Source of the DNA: Ferruginibacter sp.
GTDB taxonomy: Bacteria; Bacteroidota; Bacteroidia; Chitinophagales; Chitinophagaceae
Direction of reading: 5' to 3'
NCBI GenBank assembly: GCA_014379625.1
Contig: JACMLJ010000039.1
Span: 62,001 to 126,000, forward strand
DNA length: 64,000 bases
In this document: in pieces, positions 1 through 8,307 of the stretch
Position numbering within the stretch: the stretch's first letter is position 1
Layout of the letters: each line of letters opens with the position of its first letter
Made by a program: the position numbers and the translations under genes
Notes under the pieces: generated by a model
Databases searched by the model: none
What the model was told of the DNA's origin: nothing
What the model saw: the letters and a program-made list of their open reading frames with translations, nothing else

Positions 1-1
1 A

Positions 2-109
2 TTCGCCAGGTATATGCACGGATTTAACCATATTGGTATTGGTCAGCGTTCCGACATACAGGAATTTAAATATGAAATGGCGCAATTGACTGCCTGCGTC
101 AGATTTTAA
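2..109 (+). CDS. C-terminal tail of an unidentified gene (5' partial)
   Basis: An open frame runs from the window edge to a TAA at 107-109 and gives 35 residues (begins FARYMHG, ends TACVRF). It has a plausible mixed amino acid composition. I do not recognise the family. A C-terminal aromatic residue is common in outer-membrane barrel proteins but is not diagnostic. The frame could also be chance, because only 35 codons are visible. It points the same way as kup and lies about 320 bases upstream of it. Confidence 0.35.
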   Translation, partial: FARYMHGFNHIGIGQRSDIQEFKYEMAQLTACVRF

Positions 110-427
110 ATATTCGCCGGTCACGATAACGCATAATTTGCTCCGCGGACCCGTTTCAATACGGGCCTGGACCATGCGTTTATTGAACTTACCCGAACTG
201 ATTAATTTTTGCTATTAATTTAATCTATGGGGTATCTGCCAAAGTTGCGGTTAATTCGGCAGTGCGGAATTGTGGAGCAATATACCCATCGAGGCCCCTC
301 ATGTCTACAGTAAAAAATTAATGGTAATTATTGCTGTGCCTAAAATTTACAGGTTATCTTATTTTTTAATTTCCTTTTTTTCAAAAGGCGATCTTATATT
401 TATGCCTGAAAATTATCGTGTACAAAT
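110..427. other. Intergenic region before kup
   Basis: About 320 bases without a supportable gene. A weak inverted repeat (CCCG/CGGG arms around 146-163) could be the remnant of a terminator for the preceding gene. The last 120 bases are strongly AT-rich, as expected of a promoter region for kup, but I find no convincing TAnnTTTG element. Confidence 0.4.
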
Positions 428-2380
428 ATGCATACCACCAACCACACGGATTTCCATAAGCAAATAACACTTGCGGGTTCATTGATTGCGGTGGGAATCG
501 TTTTTGGCGATATCGGTACCTCGCCGCTGTATACCCTGAATGCTGTTTTTCACAACAGGGTGATCACTGAAGTGACGGCATTAGGTTGTTTTAGTCTCAT
601 TTTCTGGACGCTCTGTTTCCAAACTACTTTGAAGTATATCATCATCACATTGCAGGCAGACAATAAAGGAGAGGGCGGTATCTTTTCTTTATATGCCCTG
701 ATAAGAAGGTTCTGGGGCAAATGGCTTATTTTTCCGGCTATGGCGGGTGGTGCCTTTCTTTTTGCGGATGGGATCATCACACCTCCTATATCGGTGGCCT
801 CGGCAATAGAAGGATTGCAGAAAGTGGTTCCGGGGATAAATACCATTCCCATTGTCATTGTAATTTTAATAGGGCTATTTACTTTTCAACAATTTGGCAC
901 CCAAAAAATAGGGAAAATTTTTGGCCCCGTAATGATGGTATGGTTCTCTTTTATTGGAATTTTGGGCATACTTGCCTTGAAAGATAACTGGAATGTTTTA
1001 AAGGCATTGAACCCCTACTACGGGTACCTGATGCTGAAAAATGAAGCGGGTTCTTTCTGGTTACTGGGAGGGATTTTTTTATGCACTACAGGCGCCGAAG
1101 CCTTATATAGTGACATGGGCCATTGCGGCCGGAATAATATCAGGGTTAGCTGGATATTTATCAAGATAACGCTCATACTATGTTATGCGGGGCAAACAGC
1201 ATGGTTACTCAATCATGCGGGGCAAACGGTTGGCGACATCAGCCCGTTTTATAGTATTGTACCAGAAATCATTTACTGGCCTTCACTCATTATTGCCACG
1301 CTGGCCACTATTATTGCCAGCCAGGCGCTTATCAGCGGTTGCTTTACATTGGTAAATGAAGCCATCCGGCTGGATATATGGCCGAGGCACCTGGTATTAT
1401 TCCCGGGTAAAATTAAAGGACAATTGTATATACCTGCCATTAACTGGCTACTGATGATTGGTTGCATTGGTATGGTTTTACACTTCAGGGAAAGCACTAA
1501 AATGGAAGCTGCTTTTGGTTTAAGCGTAACGCTTACGATGCTTATGAGCACCGTACTAATTAATTTTTACCTGCACGCCAAAAGAGTGAATTTTATATTG
1601 GTGATGTTCATAACCACAATTTTCCTGTGTATAGAAATGTCTTTTCTTATCGCTAATCTTCAAAAAATAAAAGAAGGCGGATGGATCACACTCGTGATAG
1701 GTTTTATCCTTTTTTCCGGCATGTATATCTGGTGGAAAGGAAAACAAATCAAGAAAAAACTAACGCCGTTGGTTGCTATCGAAAAATATTTGGACACACT
1801 CAAGAAACTTAGTATCGATGAAAATATCCCTAAATTCAACACTAACCTTGTTTACCTTACTTCTTCGGCTACACCCAGGTATATAGAGCAAACGGTGCTT
1901 AATTCAATATTGTATTCCGGAACACCCAAGCGGGCGGATATTTATTGGTTTATACATGTGAATGTATTGGATGAACCTTACGCCACGCGGTATAAAGTGG
2001 ATACCGTTGTTAAAAATGATGTGTACTTTATTGAGTTCAACCTCGGCTTCCGGATAGAACCAAGGATAGATTATTATTTCAGGCATGTGGTGAATAACAT
2101 GATCAGGGACCGGGAAGTGGATATTTCATCCCGGTCTGAATTTGATTATCAACTTACAAAAATGGGGGATTTCAGGTTTGTGGTGATGGATAGTTTTTTA
2201 TCTTTTGAAAATGATATGCCCGCCTGGAAGCATTTCATCATGAAGAGTTTTTATAACCTCAGGTATATGAGTGTAAAGGAGCATGTTAATTTTGGATTGG
2301 ATAAAAGCAACCTTGTACTGGAAAAATATCCATTGGTGGTTTCGCCGGTACAACATCCCCCTTTAATAAGAGAAACTTAA
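428..2380 (+). CDS. kup: KUP-family potassium uptake transporter
   Basis: Predicted low-affinity K+ uptake permease of the inner membrane (KUP/HAK/KT family, probably K+/H+ symport). The 650 residues match the family length. The family signature GDIGTSPLYT lies at residues 27-36. About twelve hydrophobic segments fill residues 15-460, and a hydrophilic cytoplasmic tail follows to the end, as in the E. coli protein. The start was chosen because the conserved N-terminal helix begins about 15 residues later and no closer ATG precedes it. The gene is single and ends convergently about 100 bases from the FAD oxidoreductase gene. Nothing in the sequence indicates K+-dependent regulation such as a ydaO/c-di-AMP riboswitch. 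Confidence 0.95.
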   Translation: MHTTNHTDFHKQITLAGSLIAVGIVFGDIGTSPLYTLNAVFHNRVITEVTALGCFSLIFWTLCFQTTLKYIIITLQADNKGEGGIFSLYALIRRFWGKWLIFPAMAGGAFLFADGIITPPISVASAIEGLQKVVPGINTIPIVIVILIGLFTFQQFGTQKIGKIFGPVMMVWFSFIGILGILALKDNWNVLKALNPYYGYLMLKNEAGSFWLLGGIFLCTTGAEALYSDMGHCGRNNIRVSWIFIKITLILCYAGQTAWLLNHAGQTVGDISPFYSIVPEIIYWPSLIIATLATIIASQALISGCFTLVNEAIRLDIWPRHLVLFPGKIKGQLYIPAINWLLMIGCIGMVLHFRESTKMEAAFGLSVTLTMLMSTVLINFYLHAKRVNFILVMFITTIFLCIEMSFLIANLQKIKEGGWITLVIGFILFSGMYIWWKGKQIKKKLTPLVAIEKYLDTLKKLSIDENIPKFNTNLVYLTSSATPRYIEQTVLNSILYSGTPKRADIYWFIHVNVLDEPYATRYKVDTVVKNDVYFIEFNLGFRIEPRIDYYFRHVVNNMIRDREVDISSRSEFDYQLTKMGDFRFVVMDSFLSFENDMPAWKHFIMKSFYNLRYMSVKEHVNFGLDKSNLVLEKYPLVVSPVQHPPLIRET

Positions 2381-2481
2381 ATAAAATGGAGGAGGATCAT
2401 ACAATTGTGTAATCAGAAAACTTTATCCCGTGCGGGGATGCATTACTGTGCCTGGATTGGTCTGTACATAGACCGGCGTAC

Positions 2482-3612
2482 TCAAATGGTATCTACCATT
2501 TCCTCCGCCAAACCAAAACTCATGGTCATGCCTGCCCCACCCAAACCGTTGAGAATATACACGTCTTTTTCAGGGTTTATAAAAATATCGGTTTCGCCAT
2601 TAGTGAGTTTTGGATAGATGCCATTCCAGCTTTCGGTGACCGACCAGTCTTTAAAGCGTGCGAACCGCCGCAGATAATCCAATATCATAGTGTTGATAAA
2701 TTGTTTGTCAAAGGGATCGAAGGTTAATCCATATTCATGCGAATCGCCTACTGTTAGTTCACCGCTTTCATTTTGCGAAACCATTACATGGATGCCCCTG
2801 TCAATATATTCACCCATTTCATTTTGGTAGCGTAGTTTTAAATCATTTAATGAAGGCGCCACTTTAAAACTATTGTAGTGAATCAGTGATAATCCCCCGC
2901 ATAAAGCTGTACGGATGCGCTGGTTTTCTGGTTGAGCTGTCAACCGCATCATTTGAAGTTTGCATTTGGTAAGCGGTATCGCAGCATATACTTCCGGGTA
3001 CAAAGTTTCAAAATCAGCGCCTGAGCATACAAAAATTATATCCGCTTCATGCTCCTCCTCATTGCCGATGTACACCGTTTGACCGCTTATATAACTGATA
3101 CATTTTCCCCAGAAAAATGATATGTCATACAGCTCTTTAAAATATCCCGGGAGCTTTGCCATGCTTTCCCTTGGGTCAATGATCATTTCTTCTGCACTGT
3201 ATAATCCCCCTAATAAATTCACTGGGTTTACAGTCTCATATTTTTGAGTGATACCTTCTTTATCAAGGAGCGAAACATTACGGCCCTGTTGTTTAAAAAT
3301 ACCCTGCAATTCGGTAAGCACCTGCATTTCGTCGGCATGATAGGCGAGATGTAAACTACCGGTTTCTTCGTGCCAGATGCCCGCGGCTTTGCAGGTATCT
3401 TTCCATATATTCCTGCTGCGGATGGCCCGTTCATATAATTTACCTTCAGGCTGGCCGATAGGCCATATCATTCCAAAGTTACGGACAGAAGCCCCTACCG
3501 CCTGCTGACTGCGGTCAAACAGTTTTACTGAAAAACCTTTCTGCGACAATGCCCTTGCGGCAGCCAACCCCACTATACCGGCGCCGATCACAATGGCCTG
3601 TTTATTTTTCAT
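2482..3612 (-). CDS. FAD-dependent amine oxidoreductase, TIGR03364-like (phosphonate-associated)
   Basis: A soluble DAO-fold flavoenzyme of 376 residues. The N-terminal dinucleotide-binding loop GAGIVG is at residues 10-15, and the C-terminal FAD-contacting segment contains GLGGAGMTMS. The longer frame reaches 3678, but the conserved Rossmann strand starts directly after the ATG at 3612. That ATG overlaps the upstream DUF5690 gene by 11 bases, so translational coupling is likely. Families of this type (TIGR03364) are known to sit beside phosphonatase-like HAD proteins and are proposed to deaminate an aminophosphonate. Here the gene is the last of the locus, next to the HAD, HD and DUF5690 genes. 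Inferred role: oxidation of an amino- or N-methylaminophosphonate to an aldehyde. The substrate is not determined. Confidence 0.8.
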   Translation of the reverse strand: MKNKQAIVIGAGIVGLAAARALSQKGFSVKLFDRSQQAVGASVRNFGMIWPIGQPEGKLYERAIRSRNIWKDTCKAAGIWHEETGSLHLAYHADEMQVLTELQGIFKQQGRNVSLLDKEGITQKYETVNPVNLLGGLYSAEEMIIDPRESMAKLPGYFKELYDISFFWGKCISYISGQTVYIGNEEEHEADIIFVCSGADFETLYPEVYAAIPLTKCKLQMMRLTAQPENQRIRTALCGGLSLIHYNSFKVAPSLNDLKLRYQNEMGEYIDRGIHVMVSQNESGELTVGDSHEYGLTFDPFDKQFINTMILDYLRRFARFKDWSVTESWNGIYPKLTNGETDIFINPEKDVYILNGLGGAGMTMSFGLAEEMVDTI

Positions 3613-4891
3613 CTGTATGAAATTTATTGTTGTACATAGAATTAAAATACCATGCAGAAATAATTGTACCCAGCACACCTATAATGGATAATACCATCAC
3701 TCCATAAGAATAAAACCGGGTCCAGCTTAGTTGAATATGAAATACATTTTTGCTGAGCATTACCGCTACGCTCCCGAGGTAGCCATAAGAATCAGCGAGG
3801 TACATGAGGAAACCTACATTACCGGCATACTTAAAAGTGGCGATCATCCTGTCAAACAATACACAGTTGAATGGGATATATCCCATGTACAAACCAAGCC
3901 CCACCAGCATCATCCAGTAAAAAGGCGATATGATTCCCTGCATGAATAAAATGGTAGAAGCGCCCGCCAATAAAAAACCGGTGGCAATGATTATATGGGT
4001 GATCAAAAACGCCTTTAAATTATTGCGGATAAAGATCATTGCCGAGATAAGCGCCAGTACAATGATGGTGATGGGTATTTCCGTTTGTACAAATTTTTCA
4101 GGCTGGTTCGCATAGCCCATCTCCACCCACATATCCGCGGCAAAATTATCGCGGATATCCCTGAAAACCGTCAGGAAAACATAGATCACCAACAGGGTAA
4201 CAATGCCCGGGAAAAAAGTATGCAAATACTCTTTGCGCTGCGCTTTAGACATGGCCTTTCTTTCTGTCCGCAATTGCTTATCTGCATCCGAAGGCGGGGG
4301 GATTTTCTCCAGTAACCAAAGAAATAATAGTAACGGAACCAAAAAAACCAGTCCTGCGATAAACGGAAGCCAGAATGCTGTAATAGCGAACCGCACCTGT
4401 AAAAAACCGGTTACAGTTTTTACAAATCCGGATGAAAAAATGAAACTAACGGCAAGGGCTGCCCCAATAAAATCGGTTGCCCTTCTTCCCTCCACAAATG
4501 AAAATATTATACCCCAGATGAGCCCCAAAGGAAAACCATTTAATAACAGGAAGGGTATATTGTAGGGCGCGGGCACAATGGCAAATAACAACAGGGCCAT
4601 CCAGGATATCCCCACCAGCAACAGGATCATCTTTCCTCTTCCCAGTCTTTTTAATTCCGCAATAAATTTTACCCCGTAAAATTTACTCAGCATATAACCG
4701 AATACCTGGCTGATAACAAGGCAGCTTTTATAACCAATACCAAAAACCGGCGACACATCCTCGTAAGTGGATACGGTAAAAGGTTTTCGAAATCCATACA
4801 CCATGGCATAAGTAAGAAAAGTAATCACAGCCGCATATACCGGGGAGGCTGAGCATGTAGCGGCCAGTGATTTTGAGATTGCTTTACTCAC
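3602..4891 (-). CDS. DUF5690 family membrane protein, MFS/OPA-like transporter
   Basis: A 429-residue protein with about twelve transmembrane segments. The N-terminal region has the layout of organophosphate:phosphate antiporters (GlpT/UhpT type): YGFRKPF near residue 31-37, then GIGYKS and a SKFYG segment, although I would assign it to DUF5690 rather than to a characterised transporter. Its start overlaps the end of the HAD gene by 4 bases (ATGA type), and its end overlaps the start of the FAD oxidoreductase gene by 11, so the three are translationally linked. The position among C-P metabolism genes suggests inner-membrane uptake of a phosphonate or organophosphate in exchange for phosphate. 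This is inference. No ABC phosphonate transporter (PhnCDE) is visible in the window. Confidence 0.8.
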   Translation of the reverse strand: MSKAISKSLAATCSASPVYAAVITFLTYAMVYGFRKPFTVSTYEDVSPVFGIGYKSCLVISQVFGYMLSKFYGVKFIAELKRLGRGKMILLLVGISWMALLLFAIVPAPYNIPFLLLNGFPLGLIWGIIFSFVEGRRATDFIGAALAVSFIFSSGFVKTVTGFLQVRFAITAFWLPFIAGLVFLVPLLLFLWLLEKIPPPSDADKQLRTERKAMSKAQRKEYLHTFFPGIVTLLVIYVFLTVFRDIRDNFAADMWVEMGYANQPEKFVQTEIPITIIVLALISAMIFIRNNLKAFLITHIIIATGFLLAGASTILFMQGIISPFYWMMLVGLGLYMGYIPFNCVLFDRMIATFKYAGNVGFLMYLADSYGYLGSVAVMLSKNVFHIQLSWTRFYSYGVMVLSIIGVLGTIISAWYFNSMYNNKFHTDEK

Positions 4892-5577
4892 GAAGTTAAA
4901 TTTAAAATAGCTGGTAATTCCCCTAAAGATCCAATGATATGATCGGGAGAAAATTTTTCCAGTTCTTCCCTGCTATACGAACCGGTAGTTACACTGATCA
5001 CCAACCCGCAACCGGCATTTCTTCCCTCTTCAATATCCACTTCGGTATCGCCTATTTTTACCACCTGCTTTACTTCAGCGATCTTTAGCTGATCCATGAT
5101 GGACCGGATCATATAGGGATATGGCCTTCCCTTCTCCACCTCATCGCTTGAGATAATAAGGTCGGCCAGGCCATTTTTTTCCCAACCCAACCGTTGCATG
5201 ATGGTATCGGTGATGATTTTTGTAAAGCCGGTATCCAGCGCCACTTTGATATTATTAGTATGCAATAGCCGGAATATCTCCTCTGCATAAGGCAAAGCCT
5301 GCAACAGCGGCGTATGAAGATAAAAAGCCTGCATGTCTTCGGTGAAACGGTTATGAATTTCCCGGATCAACTGCTCATTATTCAACTGCTTTGGATAAAA
5401 CCGTTCCAACAAAATTTTGATGGCTTCTATTTTCCTGTAACCCATAATATGATTCACATCCCGGGTGGCTACCGGGTATCCCGCTTTTTCAAATGCGCCA
5501 CTGAAAGCATCATTTACGTTATTGTTATCAGTTACAGTAGTACCGGCAATATCAAATACAACGAGGGCTGGTTTCAT
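4888..5577 (-). CDS. Phosphonatase-like HAD hydrolase (TIGR03351-like)
   Basis: A 229-residue HAD-superfamily hydrolase close to phosphonoacetaldehyde hydrolase PhnX. The nucleophile motif is DIAGTT with Asp9, comparable to the DxAGTT of phosphonatases. MGYRK (Lys49) falls where PhnX has MGxxK, whose lysine forms the Schiff base. The histidine that usually follows in PhnX (KxxH) is not present. SSDEVEKGRPYPYMI and KIGDTEVDIEEG supply the later HAD motifs. Known context of the family: next to TIGR03364 oxidoreductases, as here. Probable reaction: cleavage of phosphonoacetaldehyde or a close analogue to an aldehyde plus phosphate in the cytoplasm. Exact substrate uncertain. Confidence 0.82.
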   Translation of the reverse strand: MKPALVVFDIAGTTVTDNNNVNDAFSGAFEKAGYPVATRDVNHIMGYRKIEAIKILLERFYPKQLNNEQLIREIHNRFTEDMQAFYLHTPLLQALPYAEEIFRLLHTNNIKVALDTGFTKIITDTIMQRLGWEKNGLADLIISSDEVEKGRPYPYMIRSIMDQLKIAEVKQVVKIGDTEVDIEEGRNAGCGLVISVTTGSYSREELEKFSPDHIIGSLGELPAILNLTS

Positions 5578-5637
5578 ACTTTATTATTGTAGGGGTGAAA
5601 TTTAAATGAATAAGTGACAATCATTATTCATTACGCA

Positions 5638-6213
5638 TCATTGCGCCGCTAAATGATCGATCATCATATTCCTGTAATAATCCAGGGAGGGTAAAGCCAC
5701 CTGTTGCTCTTTAGCCGCTTCATCCCATTTTCTTAATTGAATATACAATGGGTGAAGTTCATCTTTTTCAAATTCCTTTGCTTCCTCCATACTCATTACA
5801 CCACCCTGGAATACCAGTGTTCGTTTACTCGCTTCCGATAGCCGGGCAAAGTATTCAGGGTATTGATAAGTGAGGTAGCGTTTGGCGGGTACATGCGAAG
5901 CTACTAACCTTACTATTTTTTCTGAGAAGCCCTTCTGGCGAAGATATTCAGCACCTGATTTTTCATGGTCCGTCACGCCAAAACCATCCATCTGTTCTGT
6001 CGGCATCACATGCTCCAGCAAATGGCCGATATCATGAAAAAAAGCGGCCAGTATCACTTCTTCATTGTAGCCGGCAGTTTCTGCCAATTGTGCGCATTGG
6101 CACATGTGCTCAAGCTGCGATACCGGTTCACCAATATAGTCTTCGCCGCCATAACGTTGATATAAGGACAGTACCTCCGCTACGGTCTCCTGGATTTTTT
6201 TCATCGTTTTCAT
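5638..6213 (-). CDS. PhnZ-like HD-domain mixed-valence di-iron oxygenase
   Basis: A 191-residue HD-domain protein of the phosphonate-operon-associated family (TIGR03276/PhnZ type). The likely di-iron ligands are visible: His36, His60-Asp61, His64, His83, His107 and Asp164. Tyr26 and Glu29 have the same three-residue spacing as the Tyr24/Glu27 pair that closes the PhnZ active site. PhnZ oxidatively splits 2-amino-1-hydroxyethylphosphonate to glycine and phosphate. The conserved lid pair argues for a C-P bond oxygenase rather than an ordinary HD phosphohydrolase. The gene lies 13 bases after the TonB receptor and 60 before the HAD gene. No PhnY* dioxygenase, the usual partner that makes the hydroxylated substrate, is seen in the window. 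Confidence 0.82.
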   Translation of the reverse strand: MKTMKKIQETVAEVLSLYQRYGGEDYIGEPVSQLEHMCQCAQLAETAGYNEEVILAAFFHDIGHLLEHVMPTEQMDGFGVTDHEKSGAEYLRQKGFSEKIVRLVASHVPAKRYLTYQYPEYFARLSEASKRTLVFQGGVMSMEEAKEFEKDELHPLYIQLRKWDEAAKEQQVALPSLDYYRNMMIDHLAAQ

Positions 6214-6226
6214 ATTGTTGGAAATG

Positions 6227-8302
6227 CTAGAGACTGATGCTTACCGTTAAGGATGCACTTCTTCCCGCACCATTGATGCCACTGCCATGCGTGCGATAAT
6301 CGAGATTAAAAATATTTTGGATAGCTATATAAAATACCAGCTTATCCAATGCGTAGTTGCCATACCCATTCATAATATACCAGCCGGGTGTACCTCCTTT
6401 TGTAATCCGGTTATCATCCTGGTCGCCCTTTGCTAACCGGTTTTGCTTACCAGCAAATAAATGCTCTGCACTTACCCCCCATTTCTTCACCTTATAATCC
6501 AACAGCACACGGCCGTTAAACGGAGGTATCCTGCGCATTGGCTCATTAGCCGAAAGGTTTTGCCCATACTGGTAAGATGCGTTGGTACTGATGCTAAAAA
6601 AATTTGTAATCCGGTAATTAAAACTAAGCTCTGTACCACGTATAAATGACCGCTGGCTATTCTCCTTGGTATACACATTGTATCCCCCTACCTGCCGACC
6701 GGGCACCTGTACCCGGGTAATAAGATCTGTAAGGTGCATATAAAAAAATGCCACCGAAGACTGGATTTTTCTATTGCTGATGCGGTAACCGATCTCCGTG
6801 TTGTAAGTCTTCTCCGGTTTAAGATCATAGGCCGGCACTTCATACCTGAAATCAACCAGGCCAAGAGAACCCATATCATCAATATTGGGCGCACGGTAAC
6901 CGTTGCTAAAGGATGAATATACATGCTGATGAAGACCAATATGGTACAGCAGGGCAAGGTTGGCAACTAAGGAAGCAGGCCGCACTGTTATATCACCCAG
7001 TTTTAATGCAGTGCTCACGGTATCCGGTATGCGAATTGAAAAACGATTATACCGGAGCCCGGATTCTATTTCAAATTTACCCGCAGTAAAATGATGCAAA
7101 CTGTAAAGGGAAAAATTTGCACTGCTGGCATTGTTGGGATACAGGCCCCGCTGGCCCACAGATTGATTATTTGCAATGGTTATTTGTTGTTTAGAACTAT
7201 TCACCCGGTCATGATAATATTCCACTCCCGTATTGGCAGTCCAGTTTTTTGAAATAGCAGAAAATATATCTGCTACATTTCCCCAGCTCCTTACTTTATC
7301 TTCTTCAATAAATTTGTTTGCATTGCCATTGCGCTGGTAGTCCCGGCGCTCTAAGCTTTTTTGTAAGGAGGCGATATAGCTGATCTTATCAAACCATTTG
7401 CTTTTACCGGTTAGCTCCAGTTTTGCATAGCTTAGCTGCCTTTGCTGCGGATCAAAAAAATAATAAGCGAAGTTTTCCAGTTTCACCCGGTGATACAGCG
7501 GTACGTCTTTTTGACGCAGCCATTGATGCGCCAGGGTGATGATGGCATTACCGGCTATTTTATATTTTAATTTTATGTCAAGCGCCTGTTCTTTGTAGCC
7601 CGAGGGTGATTGCCTGCCCGTAGTATCGCCCCCTTTCAGATCACCAAAAGACTTATTGCTATAACCACCAAGGATAGCTAATTTGTCTGACTGGTATTCC
7701 ACCACTCCCCTGCCGCTGTATTCCATATCCGCGGTAGCCGCCTTTCCCCGTATTGATGTGCGCAGGATTTTGCCACTGGTAAAAGAAGGATCTTTGGTGA
7801 ATACCTGCACCACTCCCCCCAATGCATCCGACCCATACTGCACTGACCCTGTACCCTTTGCCACTTCTATTTTAGACACAGTTCCCGCATCAATCGTATT
7901 AAAATATTGATTGGGGCCATAGCGGTAGGTAGCGTTGTTAAGGCGAATGCCATCCATCAACAACAGGGTTTGGTTACCTGTTAATCCCCTTACAAAAGGA
8001 GAGCCCCCGCCATGATTGGTTTTCTGAATAAACACACCGGCGGTTCCGGCAAGGGCTTCGGGCGTAGTGCGATATTGAAACGCACCTATTTCTTTACTAC
8101 TTAGTACCGATACGGAATAAGGAACGGACAGCAAGCTTGTATTTTTTCGTGTGGCGGTAACAGTTACTTCCTTTAAGTTATTCACAGAGTCTGTCCATGC
8201 TGCATTGCCTGCATTGGCCGATGCCTTTATTTCAGCCTGTGCAAAAAGCAACGATCCAGCCAGGATGTTAGCAATAATAATTATAACTATTTTTTTTATC
8301 AC
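6227..8302 (-). CDS. TonB-dependent outer-membrane receptor
   Basis: A 691-residue receptor with a signal peptide (residues 1-22), a plug domain of about residues 45-165 (VRGLTGNQTLLLMDGIRL, then GTGSVQYGSDALGG) and a 22-strand-type barrel to the C-terminus. There is no carboxypeptidase-like N-terminal domain, so it is a classic receptor rather than a SusC protein. It follows the phosphoesterase gene by 5 bases and precedes the PhnZ-like gene by 13, so it should be co-transcribed with the phosphonate genes. Inferred role: import of a small released product (aminophosphonate, or a metal such as iron for the PhnZ-like enzyme). The ligand cannot be read from the sequence. Confidence 0.9.
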   Translation of the reverse strand: MIKKIVIIIIANILAGSLLFAQAEIKASANAGNAAWTDSVNNLKEVTVTATRKNTSLLSVPYSVSVLSSKEIGAFQYRTTPEALAGTAGVFIQKTNHGGGSPFVRGLTGNQTLLLMDGIRLNNATYRYGPNQYFNTIDAGTVSKIEVAKGTGSVQYGSDALGGVVQVFTKDPSFTSGKILRTSIRGKAATADMEYSGRGVVEYQSDKLAILGGYSNKSFGDLKGGDTTGRQSPSGYKEQALDIKLKYKIAGNAIITLAHQWLRQKDVPLYHRVKLENFAYYFFDPQQRQLSYAKLELTGKSKWFDKISYIASLQKSLERRDYQRNGNANKFIEEDKVRSWGNVADIFSAISKNWTANTGVEYYHDRVNSSKQQITIANNQSVGQRGLYPNNASSANFSLYSLHHFTAGKFEIESGLRYNRFSIRIPDTVSTALKLGDITVRPASLVANLALLYHIGLHQHVYSSFSNGYRAPNIDDMGSLGLVDFRYEVPAYDLKPEKTYNTEIGYRISNRKIQSSVAFFYMHLTDLITRVQVPGRQVGGYNVYTKENSQRSFIRGTELSFNYRITNFFSISTNASYQYGQNLSANEPMRRIPPFNGRVLLDYKVKKWGVSAEHLFAGKQNRLAKGDQDDNRITKGGTPGWYIMNGYGNYALDKLVFYIAIQNIFNLDYRTHGSGINGAGRSASLTVSISL

Positions 8303-8307
8303 AGTTC

